Shown: positions 1-12,800, counted from the first letter of the stretch. The stretch is DNA of 64,000 nt from Daphnia carinata (GCF_022539665.2 NC_081336.1:186001-250000), one strand, 5' to 3'. Notes: a model not told the origin generated them from the sequence alone. Numbers and translations: made by a program.

Positions 1-1911
1 CTTGATTGAATAAGAAAAAGACTTACAATATTCTCGATACCACGACTCGTTATCCCTTCTATTTGCAGCGAGACGACCACGTCGGGATGCGTGGGACGGC
101 ATGGAAGCACCACCTTCTGTGTCTCGTTGAACACGTAGGATCGTTCGATCGGCAACAATAAATTATCTCCATCTGTATATTTAGAGCAAGAAATGTTAAA
201 TGACTTTTATGAGATTATTAGAAATTTTCCCATTTTTGCACGTGTAAAACAAGTGACAGCAGACCAAGAAATTTTCAAAAGAAAAACAGGTGACGCAAGA
301 CCCATCTAACGCCCATTTATAAAATAATAAGGAATTAAACGAACAAAGCAAGGCCAATTAGTAAAATTACCAGAAACGAAGATATATTGGCTGGCCACCA
401 AATGCAGGGCATCACTTCGATGACAAGTATAGTTTCCCGTATCGAGAAATCGAATGTCTGATGCCTTGAGAATAGCAGATCGAAGATTTCCAACTGTTTC
501 CCAAGTGACGGAATAGTTTAAATGTTTTGTTGGCTTGTTGGGCACCGACCACGTGAGGTTGTAATTCTGTGACTCGTCGATCGCGATTTGACATTTCAAT
601 TGAAATGAGCTCCCAGATGGAAAAATCAGGTATTCGACTGCATTCTTAATACGGGGAACTACACTTTTGTTCGGCCTGCCACTGTCGTCTTCATCGTCAG
701 AGGTTACAAAAATGCGAAAATAGCGAGTAGTCTTTTTCCCGCCTAGAATGGCATCACACCAATACACTCCTGTGGTTTGATTGGCGTTCACTTGGGAAAT
801 GATGAGGCCTCGGTATTTGTCCCAAAACCAATTGCCACTACCGGTTATTAACGAATACTCAGAGGAGAAAATCTTTCTCAAAGAGGCAAGTAGTCGATTA
901 CTTACTAAAGATTAGAACGAAATTCAAGTCTTACCTCAATCCAGTGATTTTCAATTTTTTTAGACAAGTAAAGTTTGACGTCAGGATGTGTCGGCTTGAA
1001 CGGTATGATTTGATCGACTGCTTTATTTTCCTCAAGGACGTAAACATCCAACGTTGGAAGCAGCAAATCATTGGTATCGATTACATCAGCTGGTTTGCTG
1101 TCAGACGATTCTAAGCCTTACAAATGGATATACGATTAAAGAGGCCCATGTAGGTAATAAAAAATTAAATTTGACTCAAGTTCTACTCGTAACGTGCAAG
1201 GGGTAAACAAAGACGTAAGTTTCATTAAATTTGCTGTTGGAATTGTTGAGCCGACAGCCATAATATCCCGTATCAAGATAACTAGCATTTCGGATAATCA
1301 TGGTGGATGTAATTTCTTGACGAATTGGATCTGAATGGTACGTCATTGTGAGCCGATCCTTTATATTGCTCAACTAAAAACACATTGTTTTGATTCAGCA
1401 ATATTCAATTAAATATTGAGCTATTAACATTTCCTTTATTACTTTGCGTAAATAAAGAGAAGCTTCATTATGTCTTTGTGTCGTCGTTTCAGATCCTGTG
1501 CTACTACCACTGCTGGGTAAAGTGCAAGTGATATTCAGTCCTCTGCCCATGGAAACGGTGCAAGTCCTGCTAAAATCTTGACTCGTTTGTACCAACAAGT
1601 GGGACGTCTCTTGACTGGATGAGGGCAGTGAAGCCGACATTATCGGTTCACCTGTCACCAAGGCTTTTGTTATTTTTAATTTTTTTTATGTGCAGTCGGC
1701 CGGTGGTAAAAAAAGAAAACAGATTAGTAGTCGAATAGATTGACACTGGGAAGTCGTGTGCCTTGTCGAGTTCTAATCCCAATAGCGCCTCAAGCGACTT
1801 CATGTTTAGACAAAGTATTAAACACGTACCATGACAGGTGAATGACGTCAATAGTTCTATCAAGATAACGCGTGTAACTAGGTTGGTCGACAACGTCAAT
1901 CGTTGAGACAT
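1..1911 (-). CDS. PVR (PDGF/VEGF receptor)-like Ig-domain receptor, N-terminal part, runs off the left edge
   Basis: Six exons join in frame: 1911-1830, 1651-1443, 1373-1187, 1110-935, 872-371 and 172-27, giving about 434 residues before a donor at position 26. Exon 1 encodes a signal peptide (MSQRLTLSTN... ending near CHG). The rest is a chain of Ig-like domains with typical closing motifs (DTGYYGC, GVYWC, DTGNYTC) and many N-glycosylation sites. The blocks LLLPTLDVYV..PTHPDV (exon 4) and LLLPIERSYV..CRPTHPDV (exon 6) resemble the second Ig domain of PVR/VEGFR ectodomains, so a pair of Ig domains seems to have been duplicated in tandem. In the first copy the expected cysteine before RPTHPD is phenylalanine. 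The transmembrane and kinase parts, if present, lie outside the window, so a kinase is an inference. A secreted or kinase-less PVR relative is equally possible. Confidence 0.7.
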
Positions 1912-2401
1912 AGTTGACCACGTACGTTTGAAGACGATTAGCTAAGTAGGTAATCGGGGTGATGAGGAACAAGAAGATTCTGTGCGACTCTGTTTACACA
2001 ACTTAACTGTTGTGTAAACCGAGTATATCCAAACCTATCTAGCAAATGATGCAATGGTACTCTATGATTTTTCGTTTTATCCATACCTCGCTGAAAGACA
2101 TGGCGGAAATGTTTGGGATTATCGGAGACTAGCTCGACGGGAAATTGCGGCTAGATGAGTTTTCTGGATAACGACTTGCACCAAACCACACCATACTGGC
2201 AAATGGGAATATGTCTGTAACAAAAATCAAAACAACCAATGCAACTTTTATTTAAGGTGGGTTTGTATTATTTATTGCTGAATTCGCAGCATGCAAAAGG
2301 AATAAATGTAGAACAATATAATTGAAATGGAATCACTGAATTTGATGAAAAAAACAAACAATGAAACATCCATCTTTTTTACACATATACAATAATTTAT
2401 A

Positions 2402-3706
2402 TTAAACATTTCGGCTCCTCACAGCAGTGTAGGAAGCTGACTTGTGGTGGCTACTGATGAGTTTATCTTCGAGTTTGAAATTGCGGCGCAGAATCATGGC
2501 AGCTACCATGGCCATTATCTTTGCATTGTACAAATGAAATTCAACGTCAGCACGCAATAACTAGAAAGAGAACACTCGTAATATCATACCTGTAGGACAA
2601 TCAACAAGAGGGCAATTCCAGACATCCAAGCGACCAGAGGTTCCATAAAATCAGAGAAAATGATTCCGCACCCATAGACGTACATGTTGCCGGTGACTGG
2701 ATTACGGCATTCGTACGGAATTTCCATATTATAATTGGCATAATCTTGCCATCCACTTCCACCACAACAGCCCAACTACAAGAGAAGCAAAGCAAACATT
2801 TTATAATTTTGCTCTATGATTCATCCATTTACGACAATGTACTTCTTCTTGCATAATTCGAACAATGCGAGCCGATCGAGCATCAGTGTCGGATTCAAAA
2901 ACCAAATACGTGAAGCGATCCGTTAGCCACGGAGTAATGGCGGAGAAGGTGACGCCATGATTGAGCGAATAGGCAACGCCGCCGAGACCAATCAACGCCG
3001 TTGCTCCAGTGGTCATCGTGAACTACTTGGAAAAAAGAATTCACAAAAAAAAACGAATGCAGCAAAGAGGATAAAGTTCAATCGTTCTCGATAATCACTT
3101 GCACGTTGACATGCACAGCTGCATGTGAATATCGTAACGAAAGTAACTTTGAACTCGATAGCGTAGGCTAGTGTCATTATCTCTCCCCAATGGCATCATC
3201 AATATACAACATTTCATTCAACTAGTTCAAACGGTATACAAGTGACGGCAAATATTACACATCGCTTCTAGGCTGTTGATTATTTACCAAATAAAGATAA
3301 AATAAGCAATTTGGAGTAGTTTGAAAGCGATTAACACGGCCAAGTGGCTAAACAAAGAGACGTACCGCAGAGAGAAGAAAAGTATTTTCGTTAACGGTGG
3401 CCCAACATCCTAATGCAGCGATGATGATGGTGAATGAAGAGGAAGCCATCAGAATGTAAGGGCCCGTCCACATCAGATACGCTTCCAACTCGTAAATGTA
3501 GTGCTTGATGGTCCAATCGGCTCGGATGTAAAGGGCCATTGCCATCACAACAATAGCCAGCACCTAAACGAAATTTTCAATACGTGTCTAGTTAAATGAA
3601 ATAAAAGGGTAAGTACCAGAGAGACGACATTGAAGAAGTACAAAAAGTATTTGCATCTAGTTGTCCATTTCTTCCTTTCGTTCGCTTCATTTTTCTTGGA
3701 AGGCAT
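2402..3706 (-). CDS. Tetraspanin family membrane protein
   Basis: Five phase-0 exons (3706-3617, 3563-3366, 3022-2843, 2775-2590, 2518-2402) give 256 residues, normal for a tetraspanin. The protein has a short basic N-terminus, a first membrane segment around residues 20-40 and two more before the large extracellular loop. That loop begins with the diagnostic CCG motif (CCGGSGWQDY) and has further cysteines (YECRNP, YGCG). A fourth membrane segment (VAWMSGIALLLIVL) and a short cytosolic tail ending RSRNV follow. Tetraspanins organise integrins, proteases and other receptors in plasma-membrane microdomains; which subfamily this belongs to cannot be told by eye. The start is the first ATG before the first membrane segment. 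Splice-like signals near 4122 and 4335 on this strand may mark untranslated 5' exons. Confidence 0.85.
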
Positions 3707-4525
3707 GCCGGTCGGGACAGCAGTTGGGATGCGGTATCAGACACAATTCGACCCGTTTTCTTTGAATGACAATCGATGAACAAACGAAGAAACGCATCTC
3801 GTCCTTTTTCTTGTACTTTTTCAACTTACACCTCCTCTTTGCGTCACGTCAGTGTTTTGCCTATACATCGATACGAGGAGGAGGTCCCAATCCTAAAGTC
3901 ACATAAATAGCTAATGGGATATAACGGTCTCTGCATAGAGATCGTTACACAATCGTCAAATAGAAAAGAAATAAGCTAGCTTATAATAGGATAACCAATA
4001 ACGACCAATAACTTGGTGGTGGGGAAAATAACGTGAAGTGGGTGTGACGTTCACGTGGTCACCGTCCATACTACAGCACAAGCAATATCTCACCAAGGTG
4101 TAATAAAAAAAAACTTACCTGATAAATAAAAATCCACCATGGATTTCGGGCTTTTAAGCAAAAGCCATGCATTTGCTGTGATAATCAAGTCCTCTACAAC
4201 AACAGGATCCACTGTAAAAAACAAATCCTACCTGGCAATGGGTTAGCAAGAATAGTCCAAGCAAAGGTTTTAACAAATCTGACACAAAGGCTTTTCTTAT
4301 CATTTAGGAAAGTTGTGTGCAAGACTTACCTGGCGTAACTAAAGCATATGAATTTCCAACCTTGTATAGCAATTCACTGCATTTCTTTTGCTTATTACCA
4401 AGGCAGGGCTAGACAGGTTTGAAAATTGACTACTTTATTCGTTACGAAAGTTCGCGACTAAGTTCGAACGAACTAACAAAAGAGATTACATTTCCATTTT
4501 AGGGGACCAAACTAATTTTTCCGTT
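3707..4525. other. Intergenic stretch, possible untranslated exons
   Basis: No convincing coding sequence. On the minus strand there are donor-like sites (revcomp GTAAGT near 4117-4122 and 4330-4335) that could splice a 5' leader onto the tetraspanin gene. This is a guess. Confidence 0.3.
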
Positions 4526-5073
4526 TTAGAAAATTAGTACTCGGTAACACCTCATGAAACGGAAGAAAATGAAGCAGCTAACAATAGCCACCAAATAGTG
4601 CTGATAAGCTAACGAACTCGATGAGTTCGCCATTGTGCCTTGCTTTTTAGGCAATTCGGATATCTTTTGGCCCGATGACGGACAAGCAGCTTTACATTCC
4701 TCTTCTGTGTCAAAGAGATTCTTAGTGCCGTGACATCCACCATAAATGTAGGAGACGCAGGCGTCTTCTGTTGCGTCGAAAGTCCATTTCTTGATGTATC
4801 CTTTGCATTTCTTTTCACCCGGCAACGTGCCCGGGAGTAAACAAAAGTCTGGTCGTTCAGCTGTTAGCAGACCGTAATCAACTACAAGCATTATAAAATG
4901 AGTTACAGGTTAATAATCTAATAATTTACCTCGAACGTTTGATTGTTCGGCGACGACCAAATACGTGGCTACTGATAACACGATCTGTTACGAATAAAAA
5001 ACATTAGTTCTTTCGGCAATCAGTGGATGAACAATAAACTTACAAAGACGTTGATCAACGTCAAGTTCGACAT
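4526..5073 (-). CDS. Kunitz/BPTI-type serine protease inhibitor, secreted or membrane-tethered
   Basis: Three exons (5073-5044, 4984-4930, 4881-4526) give 146 residues. Exons 1-2 encode a signal peptide (MSNLTLINVFIVLSVATYLV). Exon 3 holds one Kunitz domain with six cysteines in the usual order, including the YIYGGC core and ECKAAC end. The residue after the second cysteine, the P1 position of the family, is lysine (KKCKG), which in other Kunitz domains favours trypsin-like proteases; that specificity is inferred. After a Ser-rich linker the protein ends in about 25 hydrophobic residues with FMRCYR near the tail. This suggests a membrane anchor or GPI signal rather than free secretion. Single-domain Kunitz proteins are common in arthropods in haemolymph protease control and defence. 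Confidence 0.85.
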
Positions 5074-6477
5074 GATTTCCTGTAGGTATTGACAACTGAG
5101 ATAAAGATGAGATTTCTAAGCGATGCGAAATGTTCGACTGTTTGTCTCGACTTGTGCCAACAGAATGGGTTCTCATTTCCAGCGATGTGACTCAGTCAAC
5201 GCGTCTGTTGATGCATTTTTATGACGTGTTCTGTGAAAACAAAAAATGGACAAGAATTATATAGGCCAACTGTTGTATGTGTAGTGTAAAGCATTTAATG
5301 CACACACTTGTGTGCCATCTGTGTGCTATCTCCACTTTCCACACAAGTGTTGCTTGGTTGGACGCGACAGACAACTCTGTAATGACGCATTTGAAACGAA
5401 TTTGTCCATTTCTTTTTTCGTGGCACACAACTCTGTAAACGACGAATATTAGCAAATTTGTTATTCAAGTCTGAAATGGAATTCAATCCCCTTCATTGTC
5501 ACGTGTGAGCCATAAATAAAACGGCATAATCTTGCAACGAAAATCGGAATATCAGTGAGGCCTCAAGATTCGAAATAGAAGATACGAAATGTAATAAAAA
5601 CGTCACAGGATTATTTTAAAATTAACTGGGATTTTAAATGATTTACTAAGGGGATTGGCTGTAACCTTCTTGCAGAGATAACTCTGTTTTCTGCCCCAGA
5701 ACGTCCATTTCCATTGTAAATTCAATGCAATAAGCACCGGGTTTTTACCAAAGTTACGACGTAGCTCGAAATGACACCGGGAAGGAAAATACGAAAAAAG
5801 GAGACTGAGTTGCATGAAGAGCAGAAAAAAGACTTAAAGATTAAATCATCTATGATTTTCTTCCATTACCTGAGTTCCACTCCGTTGCTCGAAAAGTTAA
5901 GACTGAATTGTCACTGTACTTGACGCCATCTACTGAATTAAGGTTGCAGCAAGTGTTGAATTCAAGGCCACAGACAACAGGGTGGCTGAGTAAAGTGCAT
6001 GACCCATCCTGCCAACCGAGTGTAACATCCTCGAAATCATGTTACACAACATAAATCACATATGAAAAAATTACCTATTGAATTTTATGGTATGGTAAGC
6101 TATTTCTATGACAGATTCTAGGGCCATCCAGTTTTGATTATAAAACTGAATTCCTTAATAATGAAACGAAGAAGCTGGTGCTCCCACAGGAAAGATCAAC
6201 TGTGCTTCGCCATTTTGTTTTTCAACTTTGTTGCCGCATCTACTTTTCTTTTTGGAAATCAAACGAACAAATAAAAAAACAGCACAAAAATAATAAGGAA
6301 AACGGAAAAAATGTTGGATTTTCACAAAAATGAACATCCTTTGGGTAATGCTTGAAAAATGTATTTTATCTTTTACCACATTTGCTCAAGAGCACATTTA
6401 TTGCCCTTAGTAGTTATGTGACTTTATTGACAAAGTAATGCTTACAATCGCGTTATCCAGTGTGGAAAACGATTCCA
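5074..6477. other. Intergenic stretch with a weak inverted repeat
   Basis: No supported gene. Around 5237-5425 a segment is bounded by imperfect inverted copies of a short A-rich motif (AAAAAATGGACAAGAATT against GAATTTGTCCATTTCTTTTT). Near 5371 and 5427 the motif ACAACTCTGTAA is repeated directly. This could be an old non-autonomous transposon. The rest is AT-rich. Confidence 0.3.
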
Positions 6478-7269
6478 TCACTGTGCTGGTAGAACATTGG
6501 CAGCGAATTGGCCTTCGTAGTTACCAGGTGGATAATAGTTGTAAACGACATAAGTTGTGCCTCTGCTACTCTTAGCCTTTCCGACACCCACCATCTTTGT
6601 GGCTTTCCAAACTACTTGGGTAAAGTGACCTGATGGAAAATGTGATCAGTCAACAGTCATTTTCAAATAGGATTCCGGCAGGATTGATATTCACCTGTCT
6701 CCATAGAGAACCCAGGTGAATTAAAATCGTATTTTTGGATTTCGTTGTAAAACGCAGTCACAGGCTCTCTCCCGTTTGGTTCCCTTCCCGTCGAAGCAAA
6801 AAGGTTCTCTCCAAAGCCATTATTGCTGTGAACCAATGTGTCTTTCTTTGCAATCGTTTCGGCATACGCCTGCGCCACTTTGTTAAGCTTTTGTGCAACG
6901 AATAACAAGTCGGTCAAAGAACGTTATAGTGTCAATAAGGGGACGATGCAACCTTACTCTCGGGCAGACGAATAGCGCTGGAGCACCGTGTTTACGGCGG
7001 TATTGGTTATGGGCGTCTAATGATTCTCGCGCGAAAGTACTGATTTGACGATCCCTCTCTTCAAAAGCTATCTGATTTATTTCCTCCGCCGTCTTGTCGC
7101 CAAGTTCCTGTGAAAGAAATCGATTAGTTTGTCTTGAAGATTGTTATAAGTGAAAAAAAAATATGCAACTAGTAGTTACCCTTGCATAATCATCAATTAG
7201 ATTGTCGGCCTTCACCCAACAAACGGTGCAGCAGGCTAATGCCAAAAACAGGAGAGTTTCGAAACGCAT
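6478..7269 (-). CDS. Secreted CAP/SCP superfamily protein (GAPR-1/allergen-5-like)
   Basis: Four exons (7269-7180, 7107-6958, 6887-6695, 6629-6478) give 194 residues. Exon 1 encodes a clean signal peptide (MRFETLLFLALACCTVCWVKA). The CAP domain is visible from its motifs: the first histidine in SLDAHNQYRRKHGAP, GFGENLF with the conserved glutamate, GHFTQVVWK with the second conserved histidine, and YYPPGNYEGQFAANV near the end. Both histidines of the CAP cavity are present. The lack of a cysteine-rich extension places it near the single-domain GAPR-1 type rather than the longer cysteine-rich allergen-5 type, although it is secreted here. Family members bind lipids or act in defence; the specific role is unknown. 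Confidence 0.88.
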
Positions 7270-9816
7270 TTTACTGTGATAAAACAATACAGCATTTTTG
7301 TTATTAGTGATAAATTTCTGCCAGTTTTTGTAATGTGAGAATAAACTTACCCCTTGTACATGAGTGCTGGATCTACGACGATCTGGAGTCAGGTGACGAT
7401 GTGAAAGATGCATCGAAATCCGTGACATTTTTATAGCACAAGTTTTTGGTTGACGTGGGCGACTAAAGGGCGCATTTTGGCGTCTACTTTTAGTTCAACT
7501 TTTTTAGTGAACTTGTATTTTTGCGTCAACTGCCCGGTAGATGGTTCAACTAGGCGACCGTTTTGGCGACAACGCCAGTGGGAGGTTCAACTGAGACAGT
7601 TGAGCTTTTTCAACGGTGGTCCAGACCACCGTTGACCTTCAACTGAACTGCAACTCCTCCCCTTTCTCAACTGTAGCGATGAACTTCCATTTTGGCGTCA
7701 ACTTTGACGAAAAGTTGAACTAAAAAGGTTCAACAAATGGTTAACGCCAAAATGCGCCCCATCTGTTTACGATGCACATGAACTCTTCCAGAAACACATG
7801 CGACCCAAAGTCAATATGAATCGACATTGATGTACCAAACGATCCGTTTTTGGCAACTAATGGCCATACAGTTCGCGTAATGTCAATATTCGCAGCACAC
7901 AACTAGTGACATTTAGAGTTGCCCACAACACCTACACCTACGCTAATTTCCGAACACTTGCAAACCATATGGCACAAACTAATACCCCAACACCTAATAG
8001 ATTTGAGCTGAATTGTACGAGGCAGTGAAACGTTTTGTACGAATAATTTCAACTCAGCGACGAACTGAAAATATCGTAAAGATGAAAATCCTTCCCTTGA
8101 TAGAGTGAACATTAATTTTACTTTGTCTTAATGAAATTCTATAAAAAGGTTATTTACATCTCATGATGGAATGGGATCATTTTCATTTCAACTGGGGTAT
8201 GTTGATATTTTGTTTTAAAATATGAAAACAAACACGGTTGCTTGACCTATAAAAAAAAAGGAAAATGATAAAAAATGAAAACAAATGATTATTGGTGAAG
8301 AGTGTCCCTATACCTTCCTACTGATGTCAGCAGTACTACTGTACTATGTTGTCACCTCTATGGGCTCTATTATTTATCTGAATTCTGCTTCCAACATTTA
8401 GGGCATTATTTTTCGTTGAAACCAACCTGAGGCAAAAACAGAAGGAACATACTTCCTTTCCTGATTTCTGGAAGATAAATTAAACACAGACTGACTAGGA
8501 TAAGGTGATACATAAAATGAAATTGAAGAAACAGGTAAAAACTAATCAGTGGGCTTAGACTTATAGACCTAATAACAGGAGACATTTCAACAAGAATAAG
8601 GGTCTCTTAAACACTTAGAATTTCATAGTACCTTCTACATCCAACAAGTGTGAACTACTATGACTCTTCCATCTGTGTGGCGCACGTTGCAGGTGCATGA
8701 CCTGCAAAGACTGCAATCACTGCAAAGGGCTTCAATAGCTCAACGATTGTCGTGAGTTTCATGAGACACAGACCTACGAGCAAATTGCATATTTCCTTTA
8801 AAATGTGGAAGTCGATATTTAACCCATTCGATTTAACTAGTCTGATTTCCAGTACACATGACATGTTAGCGCAATTCTTGAACAGTTGCCATTTTTTCAG
8901 GTTTGACTAAGATTTGTGAATTTATTTATAATTTAATAAATTCTGATATTTCCGGTTTGCAGAATTTGAATGAAAAGTATTACGAGAATTCTAGAACGAA
9001 TTGGATCTTTTAAATTTTGTCAAATGAGAACTTGTGTTTCTATTCATCAATGATGGCGGCCATAACTCGTAACCCAAGAAGAGATTTTCCATATACGACG
9101 ATGTTTCATTGTTTAGCGGAAAAGTAATACATGAAAATAGCGTATCGTCACTTTTGGAAACTACCGAAAATGTGAATTGTAGTAATCAAAATGAAGAGAT
9201 AAAATTTCGTCAATTGTATATAATTATTCGAATGGCTCATTTGTATTTTTATCTCGAAACACGTCGTCACCATTTTGGATCTCTTTTGTTTGGTTTTCTC
9301 ACAGAACAAAAAAATTTGCTTTTCTTTAATTTCTTCTCATTTTTAGAAAACATACAAACAATTCAACTTACCGTTTTCACACGACTTTCTTTTCTTTCTC
9401 GTTTTCGAGTAAATGTCAACAACTCACAAAATGAAATTAATAATCCACCCCCTCCCAAATAAAAATTGGTTCCTTCTTGTTTTTATTCTCTTGTCATTTT
9501 TTTCTATCCCAAAAAAGAAAAAAAAAATCTTTTAATTTTCCCTCTCCCCAATTCCGTTGTCTAATCGGGACGAGGGAAAGACACATTCGATAAAGATTTC
9601 AGTTTTCAAACGCCAGGTGGGAGAAGACATTTGAAAACTGCCTGCGCTTGACAGGAGACGAGAGAAAGAAAAGCGCTCCCGGAAAATAGAGAAGGGGGGA
9701 GATTGTAAGAAGAATTACAAAAATAGTGCTAAAAAATTGCGTCGTTATTCTAGTTGTTTTGCGTTTTTTTTTCTGGTGTAGTCATTCAACTGATCTTTTG
9801 TTTTTGTTTTCTTTAA
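7270..9816. other. Intergenic stretch holding one fold-back element
   Basis: Apart from the element at 7468-7759 listed separately, no gene is supported. The 9100-9816 part is AT- and pyrimidine-rich and lies just downstream of the eIF4B stop, so it is probably eIF4B 3' untranslated sequence read from the other strand. Confidence 0.4.
7468..7759. mobile_element. MITE-like fold-back element (about 292 bp) with 16-bp terminal inverted repeats
   Basis: The left end GGGCGCATTTTGGCGT is mirrored at the right end by ACGCCAAAATGCGCCC. Inside, the left half is related to the reverse complement of the right half: blocks such as TTTTAGTTCAACTTTT occur in both. The centre (7611-7634) is a near-perfect hairpin with 11-bp arms, CAACGGTGGTC and GACCACCGTTG. 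No transposase is encoded. No clear target-site duplication was seen at the edges. This is the form of a non-autonomous DNA transposon; the superfamily is not assignable by eye. Confidence 0.75.
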
Positions 9817-12800
9817 TTAATCATCTCGGCTATCTGATTCAGCACCTTCATCTTCCGCCCTCAGGAAGGCAAACTTGTTTCGATTTTCAAATACCTATAC
9901 ATGAAAATATGAAAGATGAGATAAAAAGGTTGAAAAAAAAGACACAATATTCCTACAACTTACGGGTGCCTTGGGCTCTTCCAATCTTCGAAGACGGCTA
10001 GCTTCGTCGGATTCATTACCATAGGAAGCAGCATGGCGTCTATCTCCTTCATGATCATCTCGGCTACGCGTCCTTTAATCGAAATGCAAGAAAAAAAAAG
10101 AAAAAAACACAGAAATGCGTCAGAAAATGAATAATAAAATTAATATTTTTTGGTACAAGACCTGCTACTCTCATTAGGACCAGATCCACGGGACGATCCG
10201 TTTGGAGGACGATAAGCTCCAGATCCTCCTCCTCCTCCGCCGCGCGATAAACCATTCTCTCTTCGTGAATCGTCGCCTCTCGGTGGTCGATAATCGCCAT
10301 CTCTGGCAGGAGCTGGTCCACGATAATCACGATCGCTATCACGACCTACACCTCCACCTGTTCGAGGAGGACGGTACTCATTGCTTCCACCTCCGCTGCT
10401 TCCCCTGCCTCCAACTGGTGGCCGGTATTCATTCGGATTGGCTGTCGACCTTTGTGGTGGTCGGTAATCACCATCTCTAGGGGCTGGCCTTGAATCTCCT
10501 GAGTAACCAGGTCCATCGCGTGGACGTCGGTGGTCTTGATCGCCTTCGGTACGATAGTCACGCCGATCATCTGTTTTTTCTCCCTGAAAACGTTTTAACC
10601 AAATGAAATTACTCTTTAATTTGAAAAAGATTTCGATGAACGAAAAATGCAAAATTCGTGTTGGACAAGAATAGAACCAAAACAGTTATTTAAACACTGC
10701 TGGCTGTCTGTCCCTCCACTCTTTTATATAAAGCACCGGAAGGGAAGGGCCGACATGCATAGGGGAACATGCAGCCAAAAGAAATTCATACGTGCTATCG
10801 AAATCATAAATGCAAATTCCAAGTGAATTCAATCTTACCTCGCTAGAGCGCCCGCGCCCTCCGCTGGGACGTTCCGAAGAACGGCCACCACTGCAATGGG
10901 ATCCATCACGTTGATTTCTGTCACTAAAACAAAACGAGAATGAATCAGAAAATCAAAATGCATTTTAAAAAAGCAGATCATCCTTACTCCTGGCGATCAG
11001 TTTCTCGTCCGCGAATAGGAGGTTCCCGTTCCTTCATTTGCTTTTCTTTGAGCCGTTCTTCGATTGCGCGCTCGCGGGCCGCTGTATCGACTGGTTTGGC
11101 TGCACCGAAAATGGACGCTGAAGTGGCAGCAGCAGTTTCTGGTCGCTCAACGGGTGCCGCAACCGCTGATGCGGCCTCGGGACCACTACCTTCCTCTAAC
11201 GGGACTGTACGAGGTTTCAGGGATAACTTTGGCCTTTCCTTGGCCGGTTCTTAAAAAAATAAACGTAAAAATTTTTAGCAAAATGGCTTAGCAAACGCAA
11301 AGAAATGTTTAGTTGGTTACCTCCAGCGCTTGGGCGTTCACTCCTCATTTCATCTCTGTTGAAAGAGGCACCCTCTCTATCACGACCAAAAGAGGAAGGA
11401 CCGTCCCGTCCGCGACTAAACGATGATGGGCCGTCTCTGTCTCGCCCATACGAGGATGGACCATCACGATCCCGGCCATATGAGGACGGACCATCACGAT
11501 CTCGGCCGTATGAGGAAGGACCATCACGATCACGGCCATATGAGGATGGACCATCACGGTCACGTCCGCCGTATGAGCTTGACGGACCATCGCGACCACC
11601 GAACGAACTGGACGGACCGTCTCTCCTTGGACCAAACGAACTCCTTTCAGATGAAAGACCTGAACCAGGTGCACGTTCCCTCGGATTGAATGAAGACGAA
11701 TACCGTTCGCCCGCAGGTTCTAATCCGACAGCCAAAGTGTTAATTCAGTTTCGTTAATTATTAATTAAAAAAGTGAAAAAGTACCTCGATCCATCCTGTC
11801 TCCACCTCGATCACCTCCCCTAAAGCCTCCACGATCTTGGCCTGGCGGAGGTGCCTCTCGTGGTGCGTTTCGCCAATCAGATGGAGTCCGATCTTCCCTT
11901 TCCTCGTCATTGCGTGAAGGACGGCCACGGCCTCTTCCCATACCTCCAGCGCCCTGCTCTTGTTCACCATCCGCACCACTAGCAATGTCTACGCGGATTT
12001 TTCGGTTTTTAATCATCTACCAAACGAAACAAATATTAAATTACATTATCAATTTAAATCGTTTGTTTGAATGCTTGCAAAAATACTTGCCAATTCGTTC
12101 ATTGTTAGGGCATCAACCAAATCTTGCCTTGTCTCAAATTCAGCATAACCAAAGCCTCTCAATCTGCCACCATCTCCACCTTCTCTTGGCAAACGGACAG
12201 ATTTGACCTAAATGTCCAAAACAGAACACAGAGTAAGACCCGTAGAATTCTGTATAATTTGTTTGATCAACTTCTTACAGAAAGTCCATGGAAGAACTTG
12301 GATACATCCTCCACTTCAATATCGTAAGGTAGATTGGCTATATAAGCTGTGTAAGGGGCGTTGTTGGGTATCCTAGACTCGTCAATGTCTGATCCTCTGG
12401 CCGCTCGTGGTGCAGTGGGCAACAACAGCTTCTCCTTGTAAATTGCCTCTAAAAAGTTTTTAGATAAAAATATTAATTTCAATTATTGTACTAAGACTTT
12501 TGATGTATGACTTGCCATCTTCCATTTCATCAGCCCAGCTGCTTTTCGACGGTGCCATAACGACAGCTTCTCCAGACCTGGAACCTCCATGGTCTTCAGA
12601 GAGGAATTCACTCAACGACACAACTTTTCCCTTGGATTTCTTCCCTTTCTTGGCTGAAATTAAAGATCCACATTAAATATTGCAAAACCATATCGTAATT
12701 AAGAAGCAGATGAATATTCTGAGCGAACAAGTGCCACATGTGAATTTAACCGGAATGATTCTTAACGTCATTTAAACCCATTCCAACCAGACTAATAAAA

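Noticed and set aside
9109-9462. 117-codon plus-strand open frame
   Set aside because: AT-rich, low-complexity composition; lies opposite the probable eIF4B 3' untranslated region; no domain.
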